A stretch of 5,977 bases of DNA from contig CAYNNU010000140.1 in NCBI GenBank assembly GCA_964398645.1, forward strand, positions 1 through 5,977, given 5' to 3'. The notes under the pieces were generated by a model. The model did not search any database, was not told the DNA's origin, and saw nothing but the letters and a program-made list of their open reading frames with translations. This DNA comes from Spirochaeta_B sp964398645 (GTDB lineage Bacteria; Spirochaetota; Spirochaetia; DSM-27196; DSM-8902). A program made the translations under genes and the position numbers. Shown here piece after piece: positions 1 through 5,839 of the stretch; positions within the stretch are counted from its first letter, which is position 1, and each line of letters starts with the position of its first letter.

Positions 1-91
1 GGGTTGCCCCGGCTACCCCGGCCTCAACATAGGCTTCCAGCACATCTTCGAGATATTCTTCCTTGTTTAATACAAACACCAGCAATTTCAT
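1..91 (-). CDS. Small P-II-like protein, N-terminal fragment (cut by window edge)
   Basis: The first 30 codons of a minus-strand gene run off the left edge, starting at the ATG at 91-89. The peptide begins MKLLVFVLNKEEYLEDVLEA and continues to a glycine/alanine-rich turn, VEAGVAGAT. A short hydrophobic beta strand, then an acidic helix, then a GxxGAT turn is the opening of a ferredoxin-like fold. It resembles the small P-II (GlnB)-like proteins whose N-terminus reads 'KLLVFVLN..E.LE..LEA....G..GAT'. That family assignment is from memory of the pattern and rests on 30 residues, so the function (a sensory or effector-binding protein) is only suggested. The Shine-Dalgarno is poor: only ATATAAG lies just upstream. 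The gene is separated from the DUF302 gene by that gene's terminator, so it is probably transcribed on its own. Confidence 0.6.
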   Translation of the reverse strand, partial: MKLLVFVLNKEEYLEDVLEAYVEAGVAGAT

Positions 92-99
92 TGCTTATA

Positions 100-128
100 T
101 TTTACAACGTGACAAACACCAACACAAT
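100..128 (-). promoter_or_regulatory. Weak candidate promoter for the P-II-like gene
   Basis: On the minus strand a TTGTGT box is followed after 17 bases by TAAAAT, five of six matches to the -10 consensus. The -10 box ends only 8 bases before the ATG, so the transcript would be leaderless or nearly so. That would fit the missing Shine-Dalgarno. The -35 box is poor (three of six), and the region is so AT-rich that chance matches are likely. Confidence 0.25.
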
Positions 129-178
129 ATTATTGATGATAAGAATAAGATATATTTTTTTTGGAAGGAAATATAAGT

Positions 179-212
179 AAAAAACACCCAGCAGAAATGA
201 TTCTACTGGGTG
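179..212 (-). terminator. Rho-independent terminator after the DUF302 gene
   Basis: An inverted repeat at 185-212 has arms CACCCAGCAGAA and TTCTACTGGGTG. They pair over 12 positions with one C/A mismatch around a 4-base ATGA loop. Read on the minus strand, the GC-rich half of the stem is followed at once by six T residues (184-179). It begins 10 bases beyond the DUF302 stop codon, the expected place for an intrinsic terminator. No matching T run follows it on the plus strand, so it appears to work in one direction. Confidence 0.85.
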
Positions 213-222
213 AAGTAAAAAT

Positions 223-699
223 CTACTCAAACAGAACAGAAACAATCTGCTCACTTTCTGCTGATGCAACACCCATTACCTCAGCAATAAGCCCGCCAAA
301 CAGCTTACCCATAAGGCCGGTGTTCATGGTTGAAACATAGGTTTTCCCATCTGTTTTTTCATAAATGGCAATGCGACAGGGCATCATGGCCGAAACAATC
401 CGCTCATCATCCTGACTGAGAATCCGCTCAGCATGATCTGGATGACAGATCTCAAATACCTTCACAGCAAGAACATCATAGCCAAAACGCTCTATGGTTC
501 CTTGCAGATTATGAACAGTAGGCATTTTCCAACCATTTACAGTTATGCTTTCTTCCAGCATTGCAACCGATGTTTCGAAATCATAACTTGATTCCCGCTC
601 ATTCATCATGATACCTGGAGCTGAGACCGCAATAATAACCATCATCGCAATCAATCCTGCGGCAAAACCGCCTACACCCCAAATAATACTCTTCTTCAT
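223..699 (-). CDS. Membrane-anchored DUF302 domain protein
   Basis: A 158-residue protein. I chose the ATG at 699-697 because AAGGAG lies 6 bases upstream. The longer frame, extending to 780, would put its start inside the promoter region. Residues 4-31 form one hydrophobic segment after a short lysine-containing N-terminus (MKKS), so this is a signal anchor or uncleaved signal peptide with the rest probably outside the cytoplasmic membrane. Residues 40-158 match DUF302: the VHNLQGTI strand, then EICHPDHA (Cys85), then MMPCRIAIYE (Cys108), then the GLMGKLFGG..AEVMG tail. The usual CNP motif is CHP here. DUF302 has no settled biochemical role, although the paired cysteines have been suggestive of metal or redox chemistry. 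It is a single-gene unit with its own promoter and terminator, divergent from asd. Family assignment is firm; function is unknown. Confidence 0.88.
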   Translation of the reverse strand: MKKSIIWGVGGFAAGLIAMMVIIAVSAPGIMMNERESSYDFETSVAMLEESITVNGWKMPTVHNLQGTIERFGYDVLAVKVFEICHPDHAERILSQDDERIVSAMMPCRIAIYEKTDGKTYVSTMNTGLMGKLFGGLIAEVMGVASAESEQIVSVLFE

Positions 700-705
700 G
701 TAATT

Positions 706-711
706 CTCCTT
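706..711 (-). promoter_or_regulatory. Ribosome binding site deciding the DUF302 start
   Basis: AAGGAG on the minus strand lies 6 bases before the ATG at 699. This sets the start of the DUF302 protein at MKKSIIWG rather than at the upstream in-frame ATGs near 780 and 768, neither of which has such a site. Confidence 0.85.
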
Positions 712-758
712 TGCTTCACTGCTTACACTAAATGTATAAGAATTTATATATACAATAA

Positions 759-787
759 TATCTATCATGCAACAGAACACGAGTCAA
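759..787 (-). promoter_or_regulatory. Candidate promoter for the DUF302 gene
   Basis: On the minus strand TTGACT (787-782) is followed by a 17-base spacer and TAGATA (764-759), with TG one base ahead of it as in an extended -10 element (TGATAGATA). Transcription would start near 752 and leave a leader of about 50 bases. The region downstream is AT-rich and offers other -10-like sequences (TATTAT, TATACA), so the exact -10 is uncertain. Confidence 0.45.
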
Positions 788-830
788 TACATATAGAAAT
801 TTGAATATAAAAACAACCTTTTTTTTCGGT

Positions 831-857
831 GTTGTACGCGTAAAAAACCTATACAAC
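831..857. repeat. GTTGTA/TACAAC dyad, possible operator
   Basis: A perfect 6-base inverted repeat, GTTGTA at 831-836 and TACAAC at 852-857, with 15 bases between. The half-site starts are 21 bases apart, about two helical turns, so both arms would face the same side of the DNA. It sits just upstream of the asd -35 box, roughly -70 to -44, and also upstream of the divergent DUF302 promoter. A further ACAAC at 813-817 could pair with the same left arm. A dimeric regulator binding here is an inference, and a 6-base dyad in AT-rich DNA can arise by chance. Confidence 0.3.
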
Positions 858-865
858 TGCCACAA

Positions 866-894
866 TTGACAGAAAGCGGGTGCATCTGTACCCT
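866..894 (+). promoter_or_regulatory. Candidate sigma-70 promoter for asd-lysC
   Basis: A consensus TTGACA (866-871) is followed by a 17-base spacer and TACCCT (889-894), which keeps the T, A and final T of the -10 consensus. Transcription would start near 901, giving a leader of only about 18 bases that consists mostly of the ribosome binding site. The -35 and spacing are convincing; the -10 is weak and could point to an activator. This placement leaves no room for a riboswitch or leader-peptide attenuator. Confidence 0.5.
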
Positions 895-906
895 AAGGCT
901 GATTAC

Positions 907-911
907 AGGAG
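907..911 (+). promoter_or_regulatory. Ribosome binding site deciding the asd start
   Basis: AGGAG lies 7 bases before the ATG at 919. A second, out-of-frame ATG at 915 is only 3 bases from the site, too close for good initiation. The upstream in-frame ATG at 880 lies within the promoter spacer. Confidence 0.85.
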
Positions 912-918
912 TATATGT

Positions 919-1962
919 ATGCAGAAGATTTCAGTAGCTGTTCTGGGTGCAACCGGCACCGTTGGACAGAAATTTATCACCTTGTTGGACAATCATCCTC
1001 TTTTTTCGGTAGAAGAGTTAGTTGCTTCACCGCGATCGGCGGGAAAGCCCTACAAACAGGCAGCCGCCTGGAAACAACCTCAGCCAATTCCGGCACACAT
1101 TGCCGGCAAAATTGTAAAATCCCTGGATGAAACGCTAAGCAGCCAGATTCTCTTTTCCGGCCTTGATTCATCGGTTGCCGGCGAGGCAGAAACCAAACTT
1201 GCAGAAGCAGGGCACATCGTTATCAGCAACTCAAAAAACCACAGAATGGATGCCGATGTTCCAATAATTATCCCGGAAGTGAACCCTGATCATTTTGATA
1301 TTCTAAAAAGCCAGAAAACCAAGGGAAAAATTATTACCAACTCCAACTGCTCAACTATGTTTCTTGCTATGGCACTAGCACCCCTGCATAGAAAATACGG
1401 CGTAGACAAGGTGCAGGTTACCACCATGCAAGCCGTTTCCGGGGCTGGTTACCCTGGGGTATCTTCACTGGATATTATGGGAAATGTTGTCCCCTACATT
1501 TCGGGTGAAGAAGAAAAAATGGAAGCTGAAACCGCCAAAATCCTGGGCAGCTTACACGGCGGAACAATCACACCAGCTGATATTACCGTGAGTGCCCAGT
1601 GTAACCGGGTTGCGGTAATTGATGGACACACAGAAACTGTATCTTTCAGCCTAAAAAGCTCCCCATCTATTGAGGAAGTGCGGCAAACCCTAAAAGATTT
1701 TCGCGGCATGCCGCAGGAAAAGCAGCTTCCCTTTGCACCGCAGAACCCAATACTTGTGCTGGATGATCCTGACCGGCCGCAACCAGCCCGCGATGCCTTT
1801 TTGGACAAGGCAATGGCCACTGTGGTCGGACGCCTCCGCAGCTGCCCGGTTTTGGGCTACAAGATGGTGATCATGGGTCACAATACCGTTCGCGGTGCAG
1901 CCGGTGCTGCTATTCTCAATGCCGAAGCTATGCATTCACTGGGATTGCTGGAGAAAAACTGA
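919..1962 (+). CDS. asd: Aspartate-semialdehyde dehydrogenase, archaeal/fungal type
   Basis: A 347-residue enzyme that reduces aspartyl phosphate with NADPH to aspartate semialdehyde in the cytoplasm, the second step towards lysine/diaminopimelate, threonine and methionine. The N-terminal Rossmann fold shows GATGTVGQKF (residues 10-19). The catalytic cysteine is Cys144 in NSNCST. MQAVSGAGYPGVSSLDI (170-186) and the EEEKMEAET stretch are signatures of the archaeal/fungal branch rather than the E. coli branch. His237 in DGHTE is the likely catalytic base. The C-terminus carries RPQPARD and HNTVRGAAGAAILNAE (321-336). Length is normal and nothing essential is missing. One small departure is NRVAVIDGH where the family usually has NRVPV. 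I chose ATG 919 because of the AGGAG and because the start at 880 lies inside the promoter. It is the first gene of an operon and its TGA shares a base with the lysC ATG, so the two are probably translated in coupled fashion. Confidence 0.95.
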   Translation: MQKISVAVLGATGTVGQKFITLLDNHPLFSVEELVASPRSAGKPYKQAAAWKQPQPIPAHIAGKIVKSLDETLSSQILFSGLDSSVAGEAETKLAEAGHIVISNSKNHRMDADVPIIIPEVNPDHFDILKSQKTKGKIITNSNCSTMFLAMALAPLHRKYGVDKVQVTTMQAVSGAGYPGVSSLDIMGNVVPYISGEEEKMEAETAKILGSLHGGTITPADITVSAQCNRVAVIDGHTETVSFSLKSSPSIEEVRQTLKDFRGMPQEKQLPFAPQNPILVLDDPDRPQPARDAFLDKAMATVVGRLRSCPVLGYKMVIMGHNTVRGAAGAAILNAEAMHSLGLLEKN

Positions 1963-3335
1963 TGAAAGTTTTGAAATTTGGCGGTACAAGCGTACAGGAC
2001 GCCAAGCGCATCAATACCGTACTCAAGATTGCAGCAGAGGCTGTAAAAGAACCGGGCGGAGCCTTACTCGTTTCCAGCGCGCTTTCGGGGATAACCGATA
2101 ATTTATTGGAGATAGCAAAACTTGCCCGTCTGAACCAGAAGGACGAAGTAAGCCAAAAGATTGATACTGTACGCCAACGGCACTTGGATACCGCCAGCGA
2201 TCTAGTAGGAGACTCACCGCAACTTCTGGATGAATTGACCCAATCCATTGAGGGAGTAATTACACAAATTCGCTCATTAGCACATGGAGTTCTGCTTTTG
2301 CGGGAATGCAGCCCTCGCACCAGTGATGCAATTGTTGGCTGCGGAGAGCTCTTATCCACCCTGATTATTGCCTCCGCCGCCCTGTCCCGCGGTTTCGATG
2401 CAATTTGGGTCGATGCCCGTGAATGTATCCGCACCGACACTACCTTTGGCGCAGCTCACGTCGACTTTGAAAAGACCGACAAGCTAACCCTGGAACGCAT
2501 CATCCCTCGGGACGGCCGCCTGTACATAAGCCAGGGGTTTATCGGCTCCACCACCACCGGCGTAACCAGCACCCTGGGCCGCAGCGGCTCGGATTATTCA
2601 GCCGCAATTTTTGCCAGCGCGCTTTCAGCTGATGTTCTGGAAATCTGGACCGATGTTGACGGCATAATGACCACCGATCCCCGAATTGTAACCGAAGCAG
2701 TACGAGTGCCTGCCTTAAGCTATGCCGAAGCAGCAGAGCTAGCCTATTTCGGTGCCAAAGTGGTTCACCCGGCTACCATGCAGCCGGCAATCGGAAAAAA
2801 CATTCCCATTTACGTGCGCAATACCCACAACCCAACAAATCCCGGAACCTGCATTTCCAACGAAGAGCGGGAATTGGGATTGCGAGCAATAGCCGAAAAG
2901 AAAAGCATTACAGTAGTTACCATACAGTCTTCCCGAATGTTGCATGCCTACGGCTTTATGGAAAATCTATTTGGAATTTTTGCCCGTAACCACGTGTCTG
3001 TTGATCTTGTTACAACCTCAGAAGTTTCAGTTTCAGTAAGCCTGGATACCGAAGCCGTCGAAGGAGATTTCGAAAACGCCCTGGTAGAATTGAAAAAACT
3101 AGGCGAGGTTTCGATTGAAAAAAACATGGCAATTATCTGCCTGGTTGGATACAACCTCTGGAAAAACGCGGTCTTCACTGCCAAAGTATTCAATGCCATA
3201 CAAGACATCCCGGTGCGCATGATCAGCCTGGGAGCATCGGATGTTAATCTATCACTCATTGTTCCGGAAAAGAACAGAATTGAGGCTGTAAAAGAACTGC
3301 ACGCTGCCTTTTTTCACGATTCATCTTCCAGCTGA
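1962..3335 (+). CDS. lysC: Aspartate kinase, lysine-sensitive AKIII-like class
   Basis: A 457-residue monofunctional aspartokinase making aspartyl phosphate from aspartate and ATP, the substrate of the Asd encoded just upstream. The kinase domain runs from about residue 1 to 290: KFGGTSV (5-11), CGELLST with Glu129, TLGRSGSDYSA with Asp211, WTDVDGIMTTDPR (229-241) and the FGAKVVHPAT stretch (263-272). Two ACT domains follow, about 315-385 and 388-452. In the first, SRMLHAYGF...FGIFARNHVSVDL...TSE lines up with E. coli LysC. The lysine-contact positions there are kept (Met326, Phe332, Ser346, Val347, Asp348, Ser353, Glu354); the Ser and Leu positions have become Ala329 and Met333. Inhibition by lysine is therefore likely but not shown. 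It has no homoserine dehydrogenase domain. GGAG at 1950-1953 lies 8 bases before the ATG, which overlaps the asd stop. The last 22 bases overlap the end of the convergent regulator gene. Confidence 0.95.
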   Translation: MKVLKFGGTSVQDAKRINTVLKIAAEAVKEPGGALLVSSALSGITDNLLEIAKLARLNQKDEVSQKIDTVRQRHLDTASDLVGDSPQLLDELTQSIEGVITQIRSLAHGVLLLRECSPRTSDAIVGCGELLSTLIIASAALSRGFDAIWVDARECIRTDTTFGAAHVDFEKTDKLTLERIIPRDGRLYISQGFIGSTTTGVTSTLGRSGSDYSAAIFASALSADVLEIWTDVDGIMTTDPRIVTEAVRVPALSYAEAAELAYFGAKVVHPATMQPAIGKNIPIYVRNTHNPTNPGTCISNEERELGLRAIAEKKSITVVTIQSSRMLHAYGFMENLFGIFARNHVSVDLVTTSEVSVSVSLDTEAVEGDFENALVELKKLGEVSIEKNMAIICLVGYNLWKNAVFTAKVFNAIQDIPVRMISLGASDVNLSLIVPEKNRIEAVKELHAAFFHDSSSS

Positions 3336-4669
3336 TATTCCTGAATCTTTCGATGCAGCGTTTTCCGGCCAATGCCCAGCACTTCAGCGGTTCGGCTTTT
3401 GTTCCCCTTGTTTGCCAGCAGGCTGGCGCTGATAATGCGTCGCTCAGCGTCTTCCAGCGTACAGCCCAGAGGAATACGCACTGCCCCGGCACCATCAGTA
3501 TCATTGATGGACGGTGGCAAATCTTCCGGTCTGATAACATTGCCCTTACACATGACCACCGCGCTTTCCATGCTGTTTCTCAATTCACGAATATTCCCCG
3601 GCCAAGAATGCTGATAGAGTAGTGAGCGGGTTTGCGGATCGATGCCGTCCAGCTTTTTTCCATTCTCGCGGGCAAACTCCTGCATAAACGATGCGGCCAG
3701 CAAGGGGATGTCTTCTACTCGATCGCGCAAAGGCGGAACATCGATATTCACAACATTCAAACGATAAAACAAATCTTCACGAAAACGACCTTCAGCAATT
3801 TCAGAACGTAAATCGCGGTTGGTGGCAGCAATTATCCGCACATCAACTTCCACGGTTTCTTCTCCACCAACGCGTTCAAAGGATTTTTCCTGCAAAACCC
3901 GCAAAATCTTAACCTGAACAGCCTGATTTATTTCACCAATTTCATCCAAAAAGATGGTTCCATGATTAGCAAGCTCAAAACGTCCCCGCTTTCTTCCTAC
4001 AGCGCCGGTAAATGCACCCTTTTCGTGGCCAAATAGCTCGCTTTCTAAAAGGCTTTCCGACAAAGCTGCACAGTGCACACGAATCATCGGTTTTTCTGCC
4101 CGCGGAGATGCAGAGTGAATAGCATCGGCTATCAGTTCCTTGCCAACGCCACTTTCGCCGGTAATAAGGACCGATGCTTTGGTTGGAGCCACCTGTTGCA
4201 CCACATCATACACCCGCCGGATTGCCGGGCTTTTCCCGATAATATGTTGAAATCCCCGCTCTTTTTGCAGCTCCTCCTGCATTGCCCGATGTTGCAAAAG
4301 CAATTCGCGGCTGCCAAGAGCACGCTTTACCAGTAGCGACAGGCGATCAAGGTTCACCGGTTTGGTGAGAAAATCATAGGCACCATCATGCATGCACTGT
4401 ACCGCTGTTTCAATTGTCCCGTGTCCGGTCAAAATAATCACAGACACCGAAGGGTACTCCTTCACAATATGTTGCAGCAAATCTCCGCCAGACATCTCCG
4501 GCATGCGCAAGTCACTGATTACCAAATCAACCACGTCTTCGGCCAAAACGGTGATGGCTTCTTTTCCATTCGCCGCAGTTACGGTTTGGTAGCCGTCCAT
4601 GGACATGGCCGTAGCAAGCCCTTCACGGATATTTTTCTCATCATCAACTATCAGAATAGTAAACTTCAT
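3314..4669 (-). CDS. NtrC-family sigma-54-dependent response regulator (Rrp2-like)
   Basis: A 451-residue transcriptional activator. Receiver domain, about 1-120: acidic pocket Asp9-Asp10-Glu11, phosphoacceptor Asp53 (ISDLRMPEMSG), Thr81 and Lys103 (LTKPVN). Sigma-54 AAA+ domain, about 143-375: Walker A GESGVGKE (171-178), GAFTGA loop (218-223) that contacts sigma-54, Walker B GTIFLDEIGE (237-246), arginine-finger region GRFREDLFYRLNV, and sensor II WPGNIREL. A Fis-type helix-turn-helix at the end (about 421-447, GNKSRTAEVLGIGRKTLHRKI) should bind enhancer-like sites. Every motif needed for ATP hydrolysis and sigma-54 contact is present, so it should activate sigma-54 promoters when phosphorylated. 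The kinase gene ends 3 bases upstream, making it the obvious partner. Length and layout match NtrC, AtoC, ZraR and Borrelia Rrp2; pairing with a soluble PAS kinase favours the Rrp2-like choice. Target genes are not evident here. Confidence 0.94.
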   Translation of the reverse strand: MKFTILIVDDEKNIREGLATAMSMDGYQTVTAANGKEAITVLAEDVVDLVISDLRMPEMSGGDLLQHIVKEYPSVSVIILTGHGTIETAVQCMHDGAYDFLTKPVNLDRLSLLVKRALGSRELLLQHRAMQEELQKERGFQHIIGKSPAIRRVYDVVQQVAPTKASVLITGESGVGKELIADAIHSASPRAEKPMIRVHCAALSESLLESELFGHEKGAFTGAVGRKRGRFELANHGTIFLDEIGEINQAVQVKILRVLQEKSFERVGGEETVEVDVRIIAATNRDLRSEIAEGRFREDLFYRLNVVNIDVPPLRDRVEDIPLLAASFMQEFARENGKKLDGIDPQTRSLLYQHSWPGNIRELRNSMESAVVMCKGNVIRPEDLPPSINDTDGAGAVRIPLGCTLEDAERRIISASLLANKGNKSRTAEVLGIGRKTLHRKIQEYQLEDES

Positions 4670-4672
4670 AGC

Positions 4673-5839
4673 TTATTCCCGTTCCTTCCACTGAAGCAAA
4701 TCTCGGCGGCGCTGGGGAATCGGGAGGCTGATCATAAAACAGCTTCCTTCACCAGGAGCAGAATGCACCTGAATCTCGCCCATATGTTCCTTCACGATCT
4801 TATATACCAATGTAAGCCCCAAACCAGACCCATAATCGCGGGTAGTAAAATAGGGCTCAAAAATACGATTCTGCGTAGACTCGTCCATTCCCAAACCGGT
4901 ATCGCAAATACTTAATACCACCGTCTGCTCATTCTCGGCGTCTATCCGTACTCGTAACTCACCGCCGTTTGGCATGGCCGCAATAGCATTTTTTATGATA
5001 TTCAACACTGCCTGTTTGATGTAGCGCTCATCCAGCTGAAGAAGCGGCAAATCATTGGGAATACATTGATGCAAAGAAATCCGCCCCTGCTCCAACTCAT
5101 ACTGAACAAAACCCAACATTTCTCCCATCACCTCGCCCAAGTCCGTGTCAACGGGATGAATATCCATCGGCCGCACAGCAAAAAGAAAATCCACCACTAT
5201 TTTATTCAGACGCTCGACCTCTTCATTTACAACCGAAGCATAGCGCTGCAACTCATCAACATCCTGAAGCTGAGCCAGTCGTTTTTCGATAAGCTGCATA
5301 TGAATGCCAATTGAGCCAAGCGGATTCTTGATTTCATGAGCCACACCAGCAGCCAAGGTGGTAAGGGATGCGAGGCTTTCATAGCGGCGCAGCTTTGCCT
5401 CACGCTGTTTTCTGTGACTTATATCTTCTACACTGAAAATGCTGCCCTCAATACGGCCTTCCCGCACCAGGGGAACCAGACCGCAACTGAATACACGATG
5501 TGAATCGCCATCCTCAACGACAAACTCACGGTCTTCAAGACGTTGCTGATCTAACAAAGCAGAACGGACAAAGTCTGCAATCTGCGTATACCGAATAATA
5601 TTCCAAATTTTTTCTTCGTGGGCTTGGTCTGCGGAAGTGCTGGCAAATAAACGCTCAGCTGATTTGTTGATAATGATTACCTGATGTTCATCATTGGTAA
5701 CGACAACCCCTTCACTCATGCTGTCCAACACAAGCTCCAATCTTTCTGCCCGGGCAGACAGCATATTCAAAAGATCAAATACCTGATCATTGGAAAGCTT
5801 AGTTAATTTCTGTAATGCCCGTGCAACAAACTTACTCAT
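4673..5839 (-). CDS. Cytosolic PAS-domain sensor histidine kinase (Hk2/NtrB-like)
   Basis: A 388-residue kinase starting at the ATG at 5839-5837. I see no transmembrane segment, so it should sense an internal signal. An N-terminal helical stretch (1-40) leads into a PAS domain at about 33-147 (VLDSMSEGVVVTND, then FSCGLVPLVREGRIEGSIFSVEDIS). A linker helix joins it to the dimerisation/H-box, AAGVAHEIKNPL, with phosphorylated His168. The ATP-binding domain shows the N box around NIIKNAIAAMP (280-290), G1 DTGLGM (313-318), F box RIFEPYFTTR and G2 GSGLGL (337-342). It should autophosphorylate and pass phosphate to the regulator encoded 3 bases downstream. Its ATG overlaps the stop of the upstream gene (ATGA), so it is co-transcribed and probably translationally coupled. 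A GTG at 5866 would add nine residues but has only a weak GAGAG upstream, so I prefer the ATG. Confidence 0.92.
   Translation of the reverse strand: MSKFVARALQKLTKLSNDQVFDLLNMLSARAERLELVLDSMSEGVVVTNDEHQVIIINKSAERLFASTSADQAHEEKIWNIIRYTQIADFVRSALLDQQRLEDREFVVEDGDSHRVFSCGLVPLVREGRIEGSIFSVEDISHRKQREAKLRRYESLASLTTLAAGVAHEIKNPLGSIGIHMQLIEKRLAQLQDVDELQRYASVVNEEVERLNKIVVDFLFAVRPMDIHPVDTDLGEVMGEMLGFVQYELEQGRISLHQCIPNDLPLLQLDERYIKQAVLNIIKNAIAAMPNGGELRVRIDAENEQTVVLSICDTGLGMDESTQNRIFEPYFTTRDYGSGLGLTLVYKIVKEHMGEIQVHSAPGEGSCFMISLPIPQRRRDLLQWKERE

Noticed and set aside
100..130. Possible sigma-54 promoter (TTGG ... TTGT) before the P-II-like gene.
   Set aside because: The distance between the GG and the downstream element does not fit GG-N10-GC, and the GC of the -12 box is missing.
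880..918. Upstream in-frame ATG giving asd 13 extra residues.
   Set aside because: The codon lies inside the -35/-10 spacer of the best promoter and has no Shine-Dalgarno; the extra residues do not look like part of the enzyme, whose Rossmann fold begins at ATG 919.
915..1130. Open frame starting at the second ATG beside the asd ribosome binding site.
   Set aside because: It is in the wrong frame over the asd N-terminus, has no recognisable protein character, and its ATG is only 3 bases from the AGGAG.
1928..2440. A 170-codon open frame on the minus strand.
   Set aside because: It is antisense to the lysC kinase domain, and its serine/arginine-rich peptide is typical of shadow translation.
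3283..3314. Possible terminator inside the end of lysC: AGGC/GCCT arms followed by six T residues.
   Set aside because: The stem is only 4 base pairs, with one more after a mismatch, around a long loop. It is also inside the coding sequence, so the T run is more likely chance.
4388..4915. A 175-codon open frame on the plus strand.
   Set aside because: It is antisense to the receiver domain of the regulator and the end of the kinase, both with strong family motifs; the peptide looks like random translation and lacks a ribosome binding site.
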